DNA of 37,672 bases from Streptococcaceae bacterium (GTDB lineage Bacteria; Bacillota; Bacilli; Lactobacillales; Streptococcaceae), in assembly GCA_031270325.1 (NCBI GenBank), contig JAISXW010000020.1, forward strand, positions 86,581-124,252. Reading direction: 5' to 3'. The translations under genes were made by a program, and so were the position numbers. Shown piece by piece: positions 9,110 to 18,682 of this stretch. The notes beneath the pieces are model-generated. The model was not told where the DNA came from and did no database searches. It saw nothing but the letters and a program-made list of their open reading frames with translations. The stretch's first letter is position 1. Each line of letters begins with the position of its first letter.

Positions 9110-9914
9110 TCATCCGATCCTTTCCAGACAAATCTTGTAAAATCCTGACACGTTTTTGAGGTACAACTTGCTGGAAAATCTGACTGACAGCGACACCTTG
9201 CAGATGACCTATCTCCAAATAGACCTTTCCATTCGGCTTCAAAACTGATGTCAGCTCGTCAGATATTTTTTGATAGATGGCAAGCCCATCTTCAGCCGCA
9301 AACAAAGCCAAATGCGGTTCATAGTCCAAGACATTCGCCGCCATCTCCGCTTTTTCAAAGTCTGCAATATAAGGCGGATTGGAGACAATGAGTTCATATT
9401 TTCCTGACACTTGGCTAAAGACATCTGATTGGGCAAAAGCTACCGTCCTAATACCGAGCTTGTCGGCATTTTGTTTGGCTAGAGCTAAGGCATCTGCTGA
9501 AATATCAGTCGCCAACAGTTGCCAATCAGGTCGTGCCTGAGCAAGTGATAGGGCAATACTCCCTGTTCCTGTCCCAATATCCAGCACACGGAGTGGGTAT
9601 CCTCCCTCATTTTCAGCTAAAACCAGTGCTACCAACTCCTCTGTCTCAGGACGAGGAATTAAGGCACGTGTATCAACGTCAAGTGTCAAGCCACAAAATT
9701 CTGTCTGACCAACAATATACTGGGCGGGTTCATCCTGTAACAATCGCTGAAAAATCATATTGAGAAAGGTCTGATCCTCTTCAGAAATCTCCGTATTCAA
9801 CAACATAATCAAGTCTGTATAGCTAAGTTGTCGTGCATATCGAAAGACATAGCGCAACTCCTCCGGTCGCACCAACTGCTGTTCATACTGTAAAAAGGCT
9901 TGTAAATAAGTCAT
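9096..9914 (-). CDS. prmC: Peptide chain release factor N5-glutamine methyltransferase
   Basis: The 272-residue protein methylates the Gln of the GGQ motif in release factors RF1 and RF2, and the operon also encodes RF1. The SAM-binding motif VLDIGTGTGSIALSLA lies near residue 115 and the catalytic SNPPYI near 185. The N-terminal helical substrate-binding domain is present. It overlaps mutY by four bases (ATGA) and sua5 by 14, so translation is coupled. Confidence 0.96.
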   Translation of the reverse strand: MTYLQAFLQYEQQLVRPEELRYVFRYARQLSYTDLIMLLNTEISEEDQTFLNMIFQRLLQDEPAQYIVGQTEFCGLTLDVDTRALIPRPETEELVALVLAENEGGYPLRVLDIGTGTGSIALSLAQARPDWQLLATDISADALALAKQNADKLGIRTVAFAQSDVFSQVSGKYELIVSNPPYIADFEKAEMAANVLDYEPHLALFAAEDGLAIYQKISDELTSVLKPNGKVYLEIGHLQGVAVSQIFQQVVPQKRVRILQDLSGKDRMIAID

Positions 9915-10978
9915 AGATTTTCTTTCAAAGCTGTTTGTAGCTTGACTTGTAGGGTCGTTTGAGGCAAGGCCTCATAGCTTTCCGCTGACAAGTAAGTCCA
10001 TTTATCATCATGCTCATCAATCTGAACCAACATTACCTGCCACTTTTGATGGGTGAAAATATGTGTCACAGGAGAGATATTGAGTTGTTTGGCATTGGGA
10101 TAAGACTGGGCAACGCCATCATAAATCTCGTCCCAAGAGTCAAACTCCAGCATCGGAAAAGTCCAAAAATTAGCAAGCAGACCGACTTTATCCCGTTGGA
10201 CATAAGCCAGCTGCCCCTTTTTCTCAGAGATGATCGCCGCATAAAACTTCGGCTTTTGCTTGACCCGCTTGGATTTGACCGGAAAATCAAGCTCTATCCC
10301 CTCTTGATAAGACAGGTTGAATTTTGCGAAAGGCGAGTCTGCTGATGTCTCAGTCTTTGCACCCATCAGGGATGTCCCCAAGTCCATGATGGCTTGATTG
10401 AAATCACCGGGGCGGTCAGGGTCGACAATCGGCAAAATCGTCTCATAAAAGATTTTACGAGACTTGGGCTGAGCAATATCAGCCTTAATCTTTAACAAAC
10501 GGGAGAAAACTCGAAACATATTCCCATCAAGCGCTGGCACAACTTCCCCAAAACTGATACTGGCAATCGCAGCCGCTGTATAAGGGCCGATCCCAGCCAA
10601 ACGCTGCAACTCATGCGCTGTTTTAGGAAACTTGCCACCAAAATCCGTCATGATTTGTTGCGCCGCTTTTTGCATATTTCGAACACGAGAATAATACCCA
10701 AGACCTGACCACAGTTTCAGAAGCAGCGCTTCATCGGCAGCGGCTAATGCCTTGACTGTCGGCAATGCCGCTAGAAATCGCTCGTAATAGGGAATGACCG
10801 TCTCGACTTGTGTCTGTTGGAGCATGATTTCGCTGACCCAGATTGGATAAGGCGCCTTGTCAACTCGCCACGGTAGATGAGTTCGCCCCTGATGTTCGTA
10901 CCAGTCCAACAGGGTCTTCCGAAAATCAGTCACCGTTTTTTCAGACAACTTACCTTGTCCATCATACCAACTCATCAC
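9911..10978 (-). CDS. mutY: Adenine DNA glycosylase lacking the iron-sulfur cluster
   Basis: The 355-residue protein is a MutY that removes A paired with 8-oxoguanine. The catalytic Glu50 is in [12 protein letters not shown], the helix-hairpin-helix is [14 protein letters not shown] (127-140), and the catalytic Asp151 is in [15 protein letters not shown]-like 8-oxoG recognition domain starts near residue 240 ([14 protein letters not shown]) and includes THIFTHQKW. The four cysteines that normally bind a 4Fe-4S cluster after FNQAIMDLG are absent, and the protein contains no cysteine at all. Clusterless MutY proteins are known from some lactic acid bacteria. It sits between prfA and prmC with four-base overlaps on both sides, an insertion into the usual prfA-prmC pair. 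Confidence 0.93.
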   Translation of the reverse strand: MMSWYDGQGKLSEKTVTDFRKTLLDWYEHQGRTHLPWRVDKAPYPIWVSEIMLQQTQVETVIPYYERFLAALPTVKALAAADEALLLKLWSGLGYYSRVRNMQKAAQQIMTDFGGKFPKTAHELQRLAGIGPYTAAAIASISFGEVVPALDGNMFRVFSRLLKIKADIAQPKSRKIFYETILPIVDPDRPGDFNQAIMDLGTSLMGAKTETSADSPFAKFNLSYQEGIELDFPVKSKRVKQKPKFYAAIISEKKGQLAYVQRDKVGLLANFWTFPMLEFDSWDEIYDGVAQSYPNAKQLNISPVTHIFTHQKWQVMLVQIDEHDDKWTYLSAESYEALPQTTLQVKLQTALKENL

Positions 10979-12048
10979 TGCTTCAACGCCTCAAGTTTTT
11001 GTGTTTGGTCAAACAGAATCAGCGCATCAATCACTTCATCCAGTTTGCCAGACAAAATCGTGTCTAGCTTTTGCAAGGTCAAGCCAATCCGATGATCCGT
11101 CACACGGTTTTGCGGGAAATTATAGGTCCGAATCCGCTCAGAACGATCGCCCGTCCCGACAGTAGACTTCCGCATCTCATCATTTTTATCTTGCTCAATT
11201 TGGGCAAAGTAATCATATACCCGTGCATTAATGATTTTCATCGCTTTGTCGCGGTTTTTTTGCTGATTTCGTTCTTCCTGCATCTCGACCTTGATTCCTG
11301 TTGGTTCATGGACGATTCGGACAGCTGTCGCGACTTTATTGACATTTTGTCCGCCAGCACCTGAGGCATGATAGATGTCAATCCGAAGGTCTTTCGGGTC
11401 GATATCAATATCGAAATCTTCAATTTCTGGCATGACGAGAACTGTTGCCGTTGACGTATGAACCCGCCCCTGAGTTTCGGTCTTAGGCACACGTTGGACA
11501 CGGTGAGCGCCACTCTCATATTTGAGTTTGGAATAGACTGAATCTCCAGAAATCATGACAGAGACTTCTTTGATACCGCCAATCTCTGTCACACTTGACT
11601 CCAAAATCTCAAATTTCCAGCCTTGAGCTTCAGAGTATTTTTGATACATGGCCAGCAAATCACCCGCAAACAATGCCGCTTCATCTCCGCCAGCTGCCCC
11701 ACGGATTTCCAGAATGATATTTTTATCATCATTGGGGTCCTTGGGCAAGAGCAAAATCTTAATCTCCTCTTCTAGTTCAGCTTTCTCGACTTTGAGCGCT
11801 TTGAGCTCTTCTTTAAAGAGCTCCGTTTCATCTGCCTCAAGACTAGAATCGCCCAATAGCTCCTCAGCATCCGCAATGCCCGTGGTCACTGCGACATAGC
11901 GTTCATAAGCAGCTACCGTTTCACGCAAAGCAGCTTCTTCTTTAGACAGCGCCATGAACCGTTTCGTATCCGTCACAACCTCTGGATCACTCAACAAGCC
12001 ACCTAATTCTTCATAGCGATCAGCCATGATTTGTAATTGATCAAACAT
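10975..12048 (-). CDS. prfA: Peptide chain release factor 1
   Basis: The 357-residue RF1 ends translation at UAA and UAG. The GGQ motif ([10 protein letters not shown]), whose Gln is methylated by PrmC, lies near residue 228. The stop-codon recognition tripeptide reads PKT in [12 protein letters not shown], within the PxT pattern of RF1 proteins. The N-terminal helical domain spans residues 1-100. It follows tdk after one base and overlaps mutY by four bases. Confidence 0.97.
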   Translation of the reverse strand: MFDQLQIMADRYEELGGLLSDPEVVTDTKRFMALSKEEAALRETVAAYERYVAVTTGIADAEELLGDSSLEADETELFKEELKALKVEKAELEEEIKILLLPKDPNDDKNIILEIRGAAGGDEAALFAGDLLAMYQKYSEAQGWKFEILESSVTEIGGIKEVSVMISGDSVYSKLKYESGAHRVQRVPKTETQGRVHTSTATVLVMPEIEDFDIDIDPKDLRIDIYHASGAGGQNVNKVATAVRIVHEPTGIKVEMQEERNQQKNRDKAMKIINARVYDYFAQIEQDKNDEMRKSTVGTGDRSERIRTYNFPQNRVTDHRIGLTLQKLDTILSGKLDEVIDALILFDQTQKLEALKQ

Positions 12049-12049
12049 A

Positions 12050-12640
12050 TTATCTTATTTCCTTCATTTTTTCTAAATCTGGTTTGAGCCAATGTTTTCG
12101 ACACACTGGTAGGTAGCTCTCATTGCCACCGATTTGAATCTGACTCCCCTCATAAACAGGAGTCCCATTTTCTGTGCGTAAAACCATGGTTGCTTTTTGA
12201 CTACAAAACCAACAAATCGTTTTGATTTCTTCTATCTTATCTGCCAAAAGCAAGAGATAACGACTCCCCTCAAATAATTCATTTTGAAAGTCATTTTTCA
12301 GCCCAAATGCCATAACTGGCACATCAAGTTCATCCACCACTCTCGCAAAATCATAAATATTCTTCTTGCTCAAAAATTGGGCTTCATCAATCAAGATACA
12401 AAATGGTTTTTGAGACAACTGGCGCACGTAGTCAAAAACATCTAACGTCTCATCAATCGGTACCGCCTGACCTCGCATGCCAATCCGACTGCTGACCACG
12501 CCAATCTCATCTCGATTGTCAATGGCGCTAGTCATGATGACGACAGGCTTGCCCTGCTCTTCGTAGTTATGCGCCACCTTCAGAATTTCGATTGATTTGC
12601 CGCTGTTCATGGTCCCATATTTAAAATATAATTTTGCCAT
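12050..12640 (-). CDS. tdk: Thymidine kinase
   Basis: A 196-residue type II thymidine kinase phosphorylating thymidine in salvage. The Walker A loop GTMNSGKS is at residues 9-16 and the Walker B-like segment is [10 protein letters not shown] near 82. Four zinc ligands are visible as CWFC near 147 and CRKH near 182. It is the first gene of the operon that runs to 5627. The ribosome site is weak (AAAGGTAAAGGTAAG). About 195 bases lie between it and the AbiE toxin remnant; no strong promoter could be picked out there. Confidence 0.96.
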   Translation of the reverse strand: MAKLYFKYGTMNSGKSIEILKVAHNYEEQGKPVVIMTSAIDNRDEIGVVSSRIGMRGQAVPIDETLDVFDYVRQLSQKPFCILIDEAQFLSKKNIYDFARVVDELDVPVMAFGLKNDFQNELFEGSRYLLLLADKIEEIKTICWFCSQKATMVLRTENGTPVYEGSQIQIGGNESYLPVCRKHWLKPDLEKMKEIR

Positions 12641-12835
12641 CTTACCTTTACCTTTGTTTTTTGCGCTTACTTGTCTGATGTCATCCTAAGTGCACCGCAT
12701 TCTTGTTATCAATCCCACCAACTCAACATGGCTTGAGATGATAAGATTGATGTCTTGGAGGGGGGAGTTTGTGGAAACAACTCTACGCTAATTTTGAATG
12801 TGTAGCCGTTGACTCAATGAGTTCCTCATCCTCAC

Positions 12836-13674
12836 CTATAATTTCAATTCTCCCATAATCTCAACAACTGCATCACAAGTTTCCTCAAATTTAATCTTTT
12901 TTGCATAATCAAAGCTATGTTGATATTTTTGCCACTGTTCATTCATGAAGTTGCTACTTCTTACAACATCAATCGTCTGCAAGTAATTTTTCATCAATTC
13001 TAAGGCATTACGCTTATTAGCTGTTGCCGTCAAAGCACCTGATAGATGATCAATGTTGATATTTTGTTGTTGCAACTTCCATAAAATATACACATCGTAA
13101 TAATCCCGTGGTCTGGTCGTCTGATCACCTCGTGACAGAATTGCTTCAAGCTTTTCAGCCATGACCGTCTCGAGATTGTAAGCTAAAACATAAATGCTCT
13201 TGTCATCAAACATTGTCTGATGCTCGTACTGAATTTCTTTTGGGGTAATTTTATCGCCAGTTGTCACATCTAGTTTAAGTGGCACAGCCATTGGTGAAAA
13301 GTTGCCCGTCAAGTGAACACGATAGCCATTATAATCGTCACCCTCTCTAATTTCATTGATCTGCTTAAACTCAAAAGTAATAGAATCCTCAACAGAAATC
13401 TTGATGATTTCATCAAATATCGTCTTGATATGATCAGGATTTACTGGTTGACCTTTGATAGTGACATCCATATCCATCGTGGCACGAGTATCTAATCCAA
13501 CCATGGAGGCAATCAGAATCCACCTTTAAGAATGAAATTATCTCTGTATTTTGATAATGATATACGCTCTAACAAGCGCTCCATCATATAATTTTGTAGC
13601 ACAAGCTGAGCAGAAATCTTTTTCTCTTTTGAAATATTCCTCACAATAGCTTTTAGCTGTGTGGCGTTTTTCAA
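12836..13674 (-). pseudogene. abiEii: AbiEii-type nucleotidyltransferase toxin, frameshifted
   Basis: The gene starts with TTG at 13674, overlapping the antitoxin stop (ATTTGA). It reads KNATQLKAIVRNISKEKKIS and on to NFILKGGF, then meets TGA at 13513-13515. The reading continues one frame over as IASMVGLDTRATMDMDVTIKG to the stop at 12836. One missing base between 13515 and 13516 (TTCTG where TTCCTG is expected) explains the break. Joined, the product would be about 275 residues with the AbiEii motifs TMDMDVTIKG (the DxD metal site), PLKLDVTTGD, EKLEAIL and RPRDYYDVY. Family toxins transfer nucleotides to tRNA 3' ends and cause abortive infection. As written it makes a 53-residue fragment or, from ATG at 13504, a 222-residue fragment lacking the N-terminus. 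Confidence 0.88.
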
Positions 13675-14264
13675 ATCAGTACCTCCAAATATGTTCTCAC
13701 TTTTTCCTCTACTTTTAAGAGCTTTGCATATTCCGATAATCGTGGAATATTTTTATTTGTCTTTAAGGCATATCGCTTGAATGCCTCAGCAATAACACCT
13801 GCTTCAACACCACTTCTAGCTCTTAAAATATCACACAAAGTTTTTTCCATGTTATAGGATATGAGTTCGTTTCCAGATGGCGATTTGGTGGATACAATTC
13901 CAAGACTGTATAAGGGTTCTTTGGCTCGACTAGCTATGACACCTTCACTTTTAACTTTGCTTAAATTGTAGTTTTCAGGAAAAGTCATCGCATAAGCAAG
14001 TGGTGTTCTATCTGTCAAGTCATGCAAAAAAAGAGCCGTTTCTTTGGAGAAAATTCCCTTTTTGAATTGTGCTTGAAGATTGAAAAGCTCATCATCCCAA
14101 ACTTCAGGAAGCACATAAACCCCTCTTGCTACTTTTTCTAACCTTCCTTCATCCACTAGAATTTTCAAATATTGACGAGCGATACCTGCAGACTGCAGCA
14201 TTGCAGAAGTCACCGTGCCATTATTCTCTTTTGCGATCGTAAGTACTTTATTCGATTTAGACAT
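13671..14264 (-). CDS. abiEi: AbiEi-family antitoxin, DNA-binding autoregulator
   Basis: The 197-residue protein has an N-terminal winged helix-turn-helix (VLTIAKENNGTVTSAMLQSA, then GIARQYLKILVDEGRLEKVARG) and the C-terminal AbiEi antitoxin domain (KTLCDILRARSGVEAGVIAE). AbiEi proteins neutralise AbiEii as a type IV pair and repress their own promoter by binding inverted repeats. A large inverted repeat is present just upstream. The stop overlaps the toxin TTG start by four bases. The antitoxin frame is intact while the toxin frame is broken. Confidence 0.92.
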   Translation of the reverse strand: MSKSNKVLTIAKENNGTVTSAMLQSAGIARQYLKILVDEGRLEKVARGVYVLPEVWDDELFNLQAQFKKGIFSKETALFLHDLTDRTPLAYAMTFPENYNLSKVKSEGVIASRAKEPLYSLGIVSTKSPSGNELISYNMEKTLCDILRARSGVEAGVIAEAFKRYALKTNKNIPRLSEYAKLLKVEEKVRTYLEVLI

Positions 14265-14284
14265 TGTGACCTCTCGCTTGCTAT

Positions 14285-14331
14285 TTTACTTTTATGCCCT
14301 TTATTTTATCACGAAAGGGCGTAAAAGTAAA
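14285..14331 (-). promoter_or_regulatory. AbiE operator: 18-bp inverted repeat around the promoter
   Basis: Arms at 14285-14302 (TTTACTTTTATGCCCTTT) and 14314-14331 (AAAGGGCGTAAAAGTAAA) match at 17 of 18 positions across an 11-base spacer. On the minus strand the spacer region contains GATAAAAT, a plausible -10, so a bound repressor would cover the promoter. The arms lie 20-67 bases before the AbiEi start codon. AbiEi autoregulation through such repeats is established for other AbiE systems; here it is inferred. Confidence 0.75.
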
Positions 14332-14343
14332 TGCGGTTCCTTG

Positions 14344-14390
14344 CCCAACAAAGGCCTGAAACAACCACGAGATAGCAGTGCCTGTCGGAT
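14344..14390 (+). repeat. Dispersed intergenic element, copy R3 (left-end fragment)
   Basis: ACAAAGGCCTGAAACAACC, then CACGAGATAGCAGTGCC, matches the left end of R6 and of the 33.6 kb copy. Only this end module is present. It lies between the AbiE operator and the SNF2 gene stop. Confidence 0.6.
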
Positions 14391-14403
14391 TCTCGTCCGC
14401 CAA

Positions 14404-17400
14404 CTAAAGCCCTAAAATAGCCTTCATTTCATCTTTAGAAATTGCGCTGTCGTCTGCACCACCGTCTAAAACAGTCGAGACCATGTCCCGCTTGCTGTCT
14501 TGCAAGGCCATGATTTTTTCTTCGATTGTCCCTCGGGTAATGAGTCGAATGACCTCGACCGTTTTGGTTTGGCCCATCCGATGTGCTCGGGAAATCGCCT
14601 GTTCCTCGACAGAGGGATTCCACCACAGGTCAATCAAGATGACAACATCAGCTGAAGTCAGATTCAAGCCTGTCCCACCTGCTTTGAGTGAAATCAGAAA
14701 GGCATCTCGTGAGCCGGCATTAAAAGCCTTGACCATTTTCAACCGTTCTTTGACCGGTGTCGAACCTGTCAATTGGTAACTCGAAATCCCTGCCTCTGCC
14801 AATTGTTTTTCGATATGCGGAAACATCTTGCGAAACTGTGAAAAAATCAACGGTCGATGCCCCGCATCTTTGATTTGTTGCAAGAGTTGCGCCAGACTTT
14901 CAAGTTTCCCCGACCCGCCGCTATAATCCGATAAGAACAAGGCTGGCGTATCACAGATTTGACGTAAGCGTGTAATCCCAGCCAAAATTTCAATCTTCGC
15001 CCGTGAAAACTCCGCATCATCCATCTGCCGCACCCGATTTTGAATCGCTTCAAGCTGAGCTAAATAAATGAGTTTTTGTTCGTCTTCCAGTTCATTATAT
15101 TGGATCATTTCGAGTTTATCTGGCAACTCTAACAGCACATCTTCTTTGCGCCGGCGCATGACAAAGGGTTGAATCATACGCGAAATAGCGTCATGTTTAA
15201 GCCGTCTAAATTGCTTGCGTTCGCCGAGAATACCCGGCATGATAATTTGAAAGATCGCCCAAATCTCATCAACACGGTTTTCAATCGGCGTACCTGATAA
15301 GGCAAATCGATAGGCCGCATTGAGTTGGGTCAAGGCTTTATTGGTCTTGGAATTAAAATTTTTGACCATTTGCGCTTCATCAATCAAGAGATACTGAATC
15401 GCCTGTTGCTGATAAAAGGCGACATCTTTCAAAAAACTACCATAACTGGTGATAAAAATCTGAGCTTGACCCTTGGTCAGCAGCCGATCCCGTTCTTGCT
15501 TGCTCCCATCAACCACGACAACCTCTAGTGACGGGGCGAATTTTGCAAACTCACTCGACCAATTATAAATCAGACTGGAGGGCGATACGATTAGCGCCAC
15601 GTCATCTTGTTTGAGATTACTGGCCAAATAAGTAATCGCCTGCAAGGTCTTGCCCAATCCCATATCGTCAGCTAAGACACCGCCCATATGATAACTGGTC
15701 AACATATTCATCCAACGGACCCCGTCTTCTTGATAGGGACGCAAAAGCGCCTTGATCTGCTGAGGTTTTTGATAGGGAAAATCTTGTGGCTGGGTCAGGT
15801 TTGTATATAAGGAATCAAATTGCTTTGAAAATGAAACCCCGTCCTGTCCGGCCAACAGTTGAGAGAGTTGAAAAGATTTAAAGGTTGGCACGGAGAGTTT
15901 GCCAGCTGTGACTTGAACCGTATCTGACAGTTCAGTGAGGACTTGCCTGACCGGCTCAAATTGGGCATCCAACATCATCAACTGACCAGAAGCCGTCACA
16001 TAATAATCGGCATTTTCTTGCAGGCGTGCCACTAATTTTGAAAATTCCTCCTCTGGCACATGAGGCAAGTCGAAGCTAATATCGAGTAACCCACCCTTGT
16101 GGTCAATGACCATCTCGACCGTTTCTGAGACCTGCAAGCCTTGAACGGCAGGAGATAACGTCACCTGACCAATCTTGGCAAATTCCGGTACAACTTCAGT
16201 GAAAAAGGTATAAATTCCCTCCCCCTGAGGTAGCGCAGTTTGAGTCTCAAAAGCCTTAGGAAAGCCAAAGCGTTTGAGCAAGTCAAAAATCCGCTTTTCC
16301 AACCGAAGATTCCGAGAAAATTCGACCGTCTCAAGCGCCCTAAAATTTGTCAGCTGAAAATCGCCATAATCAAAGGCGAGTCTCAAGGTCAATAGTTTCC
16401 GGCTATCTCCTGTGCAATCAAAAGCAAACTGGGCTTTAAAGGGTCTGATTTTGAAAGCACTTGGCGCTGTCACCTCGCCTATTTTTTCAAAAATCTGAAG
16501 CGCCTGTGCCAGCTTGTCCTTATCATCATAATCAAAATGGCTGATTTTTGAACCATCTGATGATGACGGTAGTTTGGCGATAAAGGCCATGACCTCTGAC
16601 TGCTCTGGCTCAACGGTATAAAAGACATGATCCCGATAAATCAAGCTACCATCACATAGGAGCAAACTGCTATTGCTTGTGATCGTCAACTCGATGACAT
16701 CATCTAAGGCACGGACATCAAATTGATACAAGTCACTCTCATCATTTAAGGGGAGGACACTGAAATAAGGGAGTGTTTTGTCGGCAATTTTCAATGAAAA
16801 AGTCATGTCAGCCGCAAGGTCCAACAGGTCAGGCACCAGTCCAGCCTGTGGCACAAAATAGCGACCTAACTTGCGAAACAAATGGCTGAGCGCCATATCC
16901 TCTTGACTCGGTGTGACCTTCAGGAGATAGGACAAAAAAGCCTGACTGGCCGCATCAAAATGCGCCAGTAAAAGCGTGACATAATGAGAAGCCCCAATCA
17001 AATAAGTCCCTGCATGCCTGACAAGATTGATAAAATTCGGAATATCCTTGATGATATAGGCACGTGATAGAGTTGACAGCCGGATTTTTAAGGTAAAGGC
17101 TAGGAAATGCCCTGAATAATAAAATGACGGTAGAGATTGCCCGTCAGCAATCTCCAACTCCAGCGTCAAATTTTCTATGGTCGAATCCCATCTGGGATCA
17201 TTGACTTTATCAAGGAAAAGGGCAGAGACTTGCAATTCATTAGATTTTTCGACTGCCGCTTGATTGGCCTTTTTTTCGGCGACAATCGCCTTATCATCTG
17301 CCTGTTTCAAATAGGTTTCAACAGCCGCAATATGCGGACAGTAACGTTTATTGGCTTGAAAGACGGTACAAAAACACCAGTCGTTTTGACCATCTAAATC

Positions 17401-17529
17401 ATAAATCACTTGCTCGCCATCGACATCAGCCGAAAGTTTCAGGTCATTGATTGACACATCGGTCATCAACCCTTTTTCAAAAAGTTCCGCACCCTCCGCT
17501 CGCACTCGGGCTGGCATCATTCGACTCAT
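14404..17529 (-). CDS. SNF2-family DNA-dependent ATPase with SWIM zinc finger
   Basis: A 1041-residue protein. A SWIM zinc finger is at residues 52-66 (C52, C54, C64, H66), followed by a long middle region and a Snf2 two-lobe helicase from about residue 600. Visible motifs are ADDMGLGKTLQAI (Walker A, near 620), LLIDEAQMVKN (DEAQ box, near 716), ALSGTPIENR, and in the second lobe SLKAGGTGLNLTSAD and SRAHRMGQTKTVEVIRL (motif VI). Such proteins move double-stranded DNA or remodel protein-DNA complexes; many Firmicutes carry one and its cellular job is poorly known. It has its own promoter and is not in an operon with abiE. Confidence 0.93.
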   Translation of the reverse strand: MSRMMPARVRAEGAELFEKGLMTDVSINDLKLSADVDGEQVIYDLDGQNDWCFCTVFQANKRYCPHIAAVETYLKQADDKAIVAEKKANQAAVEKSNELQVSALFLDKVNDPRWDSTIENLTLELEIADGQSLPSFYYSGHFLAFTLKIRLSTLSRAYIIKDIPNFINLVRHAGTYLIGASHYVTLLLAHFDAASQAFLSYLLKVTPSQEDMALSHLFRKLGRYFVPQAGLVPDLLDLAADMTFSLKIADKTLPYFSVLPLNDESDLYQFDVRALDDVIELTITSNSSLLLCDGSLIYRDHVFYTVEPEQSEVMAFIAKLPSSSDGSKISHFDYDDKDKLAQALQIFEKIGEVTAPSAFKIRPFKAQFAFDCTGDSRKLLTLRLAFDYGDFQLTNFRALETVEFSRNLRLEKRIFDLLKRFGFPKAFETQTALPQGEGIYTFFTEVVPEFAKIGQVTLSPAVQGLQVSETVEMVIDHKGGLLDISFDLPHVPEEEFSKLVARLQENADYYVTASGQLMMLDAQFEPVRQVLTELSDTVQVTAGKLSVPTFKSFQLSQLLAGQDGVSFSKQFDSLYTNLTQPQDFPYQKPQQIKALLRPYQEDGVRWMNMLTSYHMGGVLADDMGLGKTLQAITYLASNLKQDDVALIVSPSSLIYNWSSEFAKFAPSLEVVVVDGSKQERDRLLTKGQAQIFITSYGSFLKDVAFYQQQAIQYLLIDEAQMVKNFNSKTNKALTQLNAAYRFALSGTPIENRVDEIWAIFQIIMPGILGERKQFRRLKHDAISRMIQPFVMRRRKEDVLLELPDKLEMIQYNELEDEQKLIYLAQLEAIQNRVRQMDDAEFSRAKIEILAGITRLRQICDTPALFLSDYSGGSGKLESLAQLLQQIKDAGHRPLIFSQFRKMFPHIEKQLAEAGISSYQLTGSTPVKERLKMVKAFNAGSRDAFLISLKAGGTGLNLTSADVVILIDLWWNPSVEEQAISRAHRMGQTKTVEVIRLITRGTIEEKIMALQDSKRDMVSTVLDGGADDSAISKDEMKAILGL

Positions 17530-17658
17530 ATCCTGTTATCCTATCTGTTAGCCGTGTGACAGCTGCGACTGAGCAGCTGCTTGTCCCACCACCATTTTTT
17601 TGAATGCGACACCGCTTAACGCTTTTGATACAGGCAGGTGTCCCTAAATTTTTGCACT

Positions 17659-17687
17659 ATTATACCATATTTCCTCGAAACTTTCAG
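17659..17687 (-). promoter_or_regulatory. Promoter of the SNF2 gene
   Basis: On the minus strand CTGAAA, 17 bases, then TATAAT preceded by TGG (extended -10). The -35 overlaps the stop codon of the serine hydrolase gene. It leaves a leader of about 120 bases before the SNF2 start. Confidence 0.65.
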
Positions 17688-18682
17688 AGATTTTCTGTAT
17701 CTTTCATCACTTCCACAAATGCTTGAATGAGCAAGTCTCGATCCAACAGCCATTGCGCCCGATTGTCTTGCAGGTGAACACGATTGGATAAAAAGACCAC
17801 TGCCTGCTGGGTGTGTAGATTCAACATCAAAAAAGTACCGGTGTAGCCTGTATGCAGCAACCAGTGTTGACCGTCTCCAGTCGCCAATAAATCCCAAGCC
17901 AAACTCCGCGGCTTATCTGCTTGACCATAGTCCTCTAGCAGGGCAAGATACTTCTCATCTGAAAAATAGGCTTGACTGAAAGCCACCAAATCATCTAAAT
18001 CAGAAAATAAGCCAGCTGAGCCGGTATGCCGTCCTAAGACACGAGCTTTAGGATCATGAACCTGCCCTTTGGGCAAGTCCCAAGCGGTCGGCACGGTGTG
18101 AGCTGGTGCGACAAAACCAGTCTGTGACATCTTAAAAGGTGTCAACACACGCATCTGGATCACATCTGCCAAATCCTGACCGTAGATCGCCTCTAGCATG
18201 AAGCCCAATAAGATAAAATTCACATCAGAATAATGGAAAGACTTGTCTGACGTGATTGTCACCCGATTGAGTGCCGCTCGCAGCGCAGCATAATCCAAAC
18301 GATTGCGATTTTCAATAAAAGGATCGACACCTGATGTATGTGTCAACAGTTGGCGAATGGTCACTTCGCTCGCCCCTACGCCTTTAAACTCTGGATAATG
18401 CGTGATTAACCGGTCATCAAGCGCCAACTCGCCTGACAAAATCAAATCAATGACAACCGTTCCTGTGCCAACGACCTTAGAGACACTTGCCAAATCATAA
18501 GCCATCCCCGCTTTCAAAGGCATCGGCTGCGGCTTGGTGCGCTCATTTCCCATCACATATTTTCGGACGGCATTTCCCTGCACAAGTGCAAAAGAAGCAC
18601 CTGGGAAAACCCCAGATGCTAGATATGCTTTGATCTGATCCAGAAGATTGTTTAAGGACACCTCTATCATTTCATGAACCAA
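17684..18682 (-). CDS. Serine hydrolase, beta-lactamase class C / penicillin-binding-protein-like
   Basis: Up to 332 residues. The nucleophile motif SxxK is S66-V-S-K69 (YDLASVSKV). The second motif reads YSDVNF where YxN is usual, and the third is HTGYTG near residue 265. No signal peptide or membrane segment is seen, so it is probably cytoplasmic. The family includes esterases and D-amino acid peptidases; the substrate is unknown. The open frame starts at 18682, but ATG at 18670 (ATGATAGAGGTG) overlaps the upstream stop as ATGA and is the more likely coupled start. It is cotranscribed with the CppA-like gene. Confidence 0.85.
   Translation of the reverse strand: MVHEMIEVSLNNLLDQIKAYLASGVFPGASFALVQGNAVRKYVMGNERTKPQPMPLKAGMAYDLASVSKVVGTGTVVIDLILSGELALDDRLITHYPEFKGVGASEVTIRQLLTHTSGVDPFIENRNRLDYAALRAALNRVTITSDKSFHYSDVNFILLGFMLEAIYGQDLADVIQMRVLTPFKMSQTGFVAPAHTVPTAWDLPKGQVHDPKARVLGRHTGSAGLFSDLDDLVAFSQAYFSDEKYLALLEDYGQADKPRSLAWDLLATGDGQHWLLHTGYTGTFLMLNLHTQQAVVFLSNRVHLQDNRAQWLLDRDLLIQAFVEVMKDTENL

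Noticed and set aside
12641..12835. Riboswitch or T-box upstream of tdk
   Set aside because: No specifier-loop, T-box or known riboswitch core sequence was found; only weak promoter-like hexamers are present.
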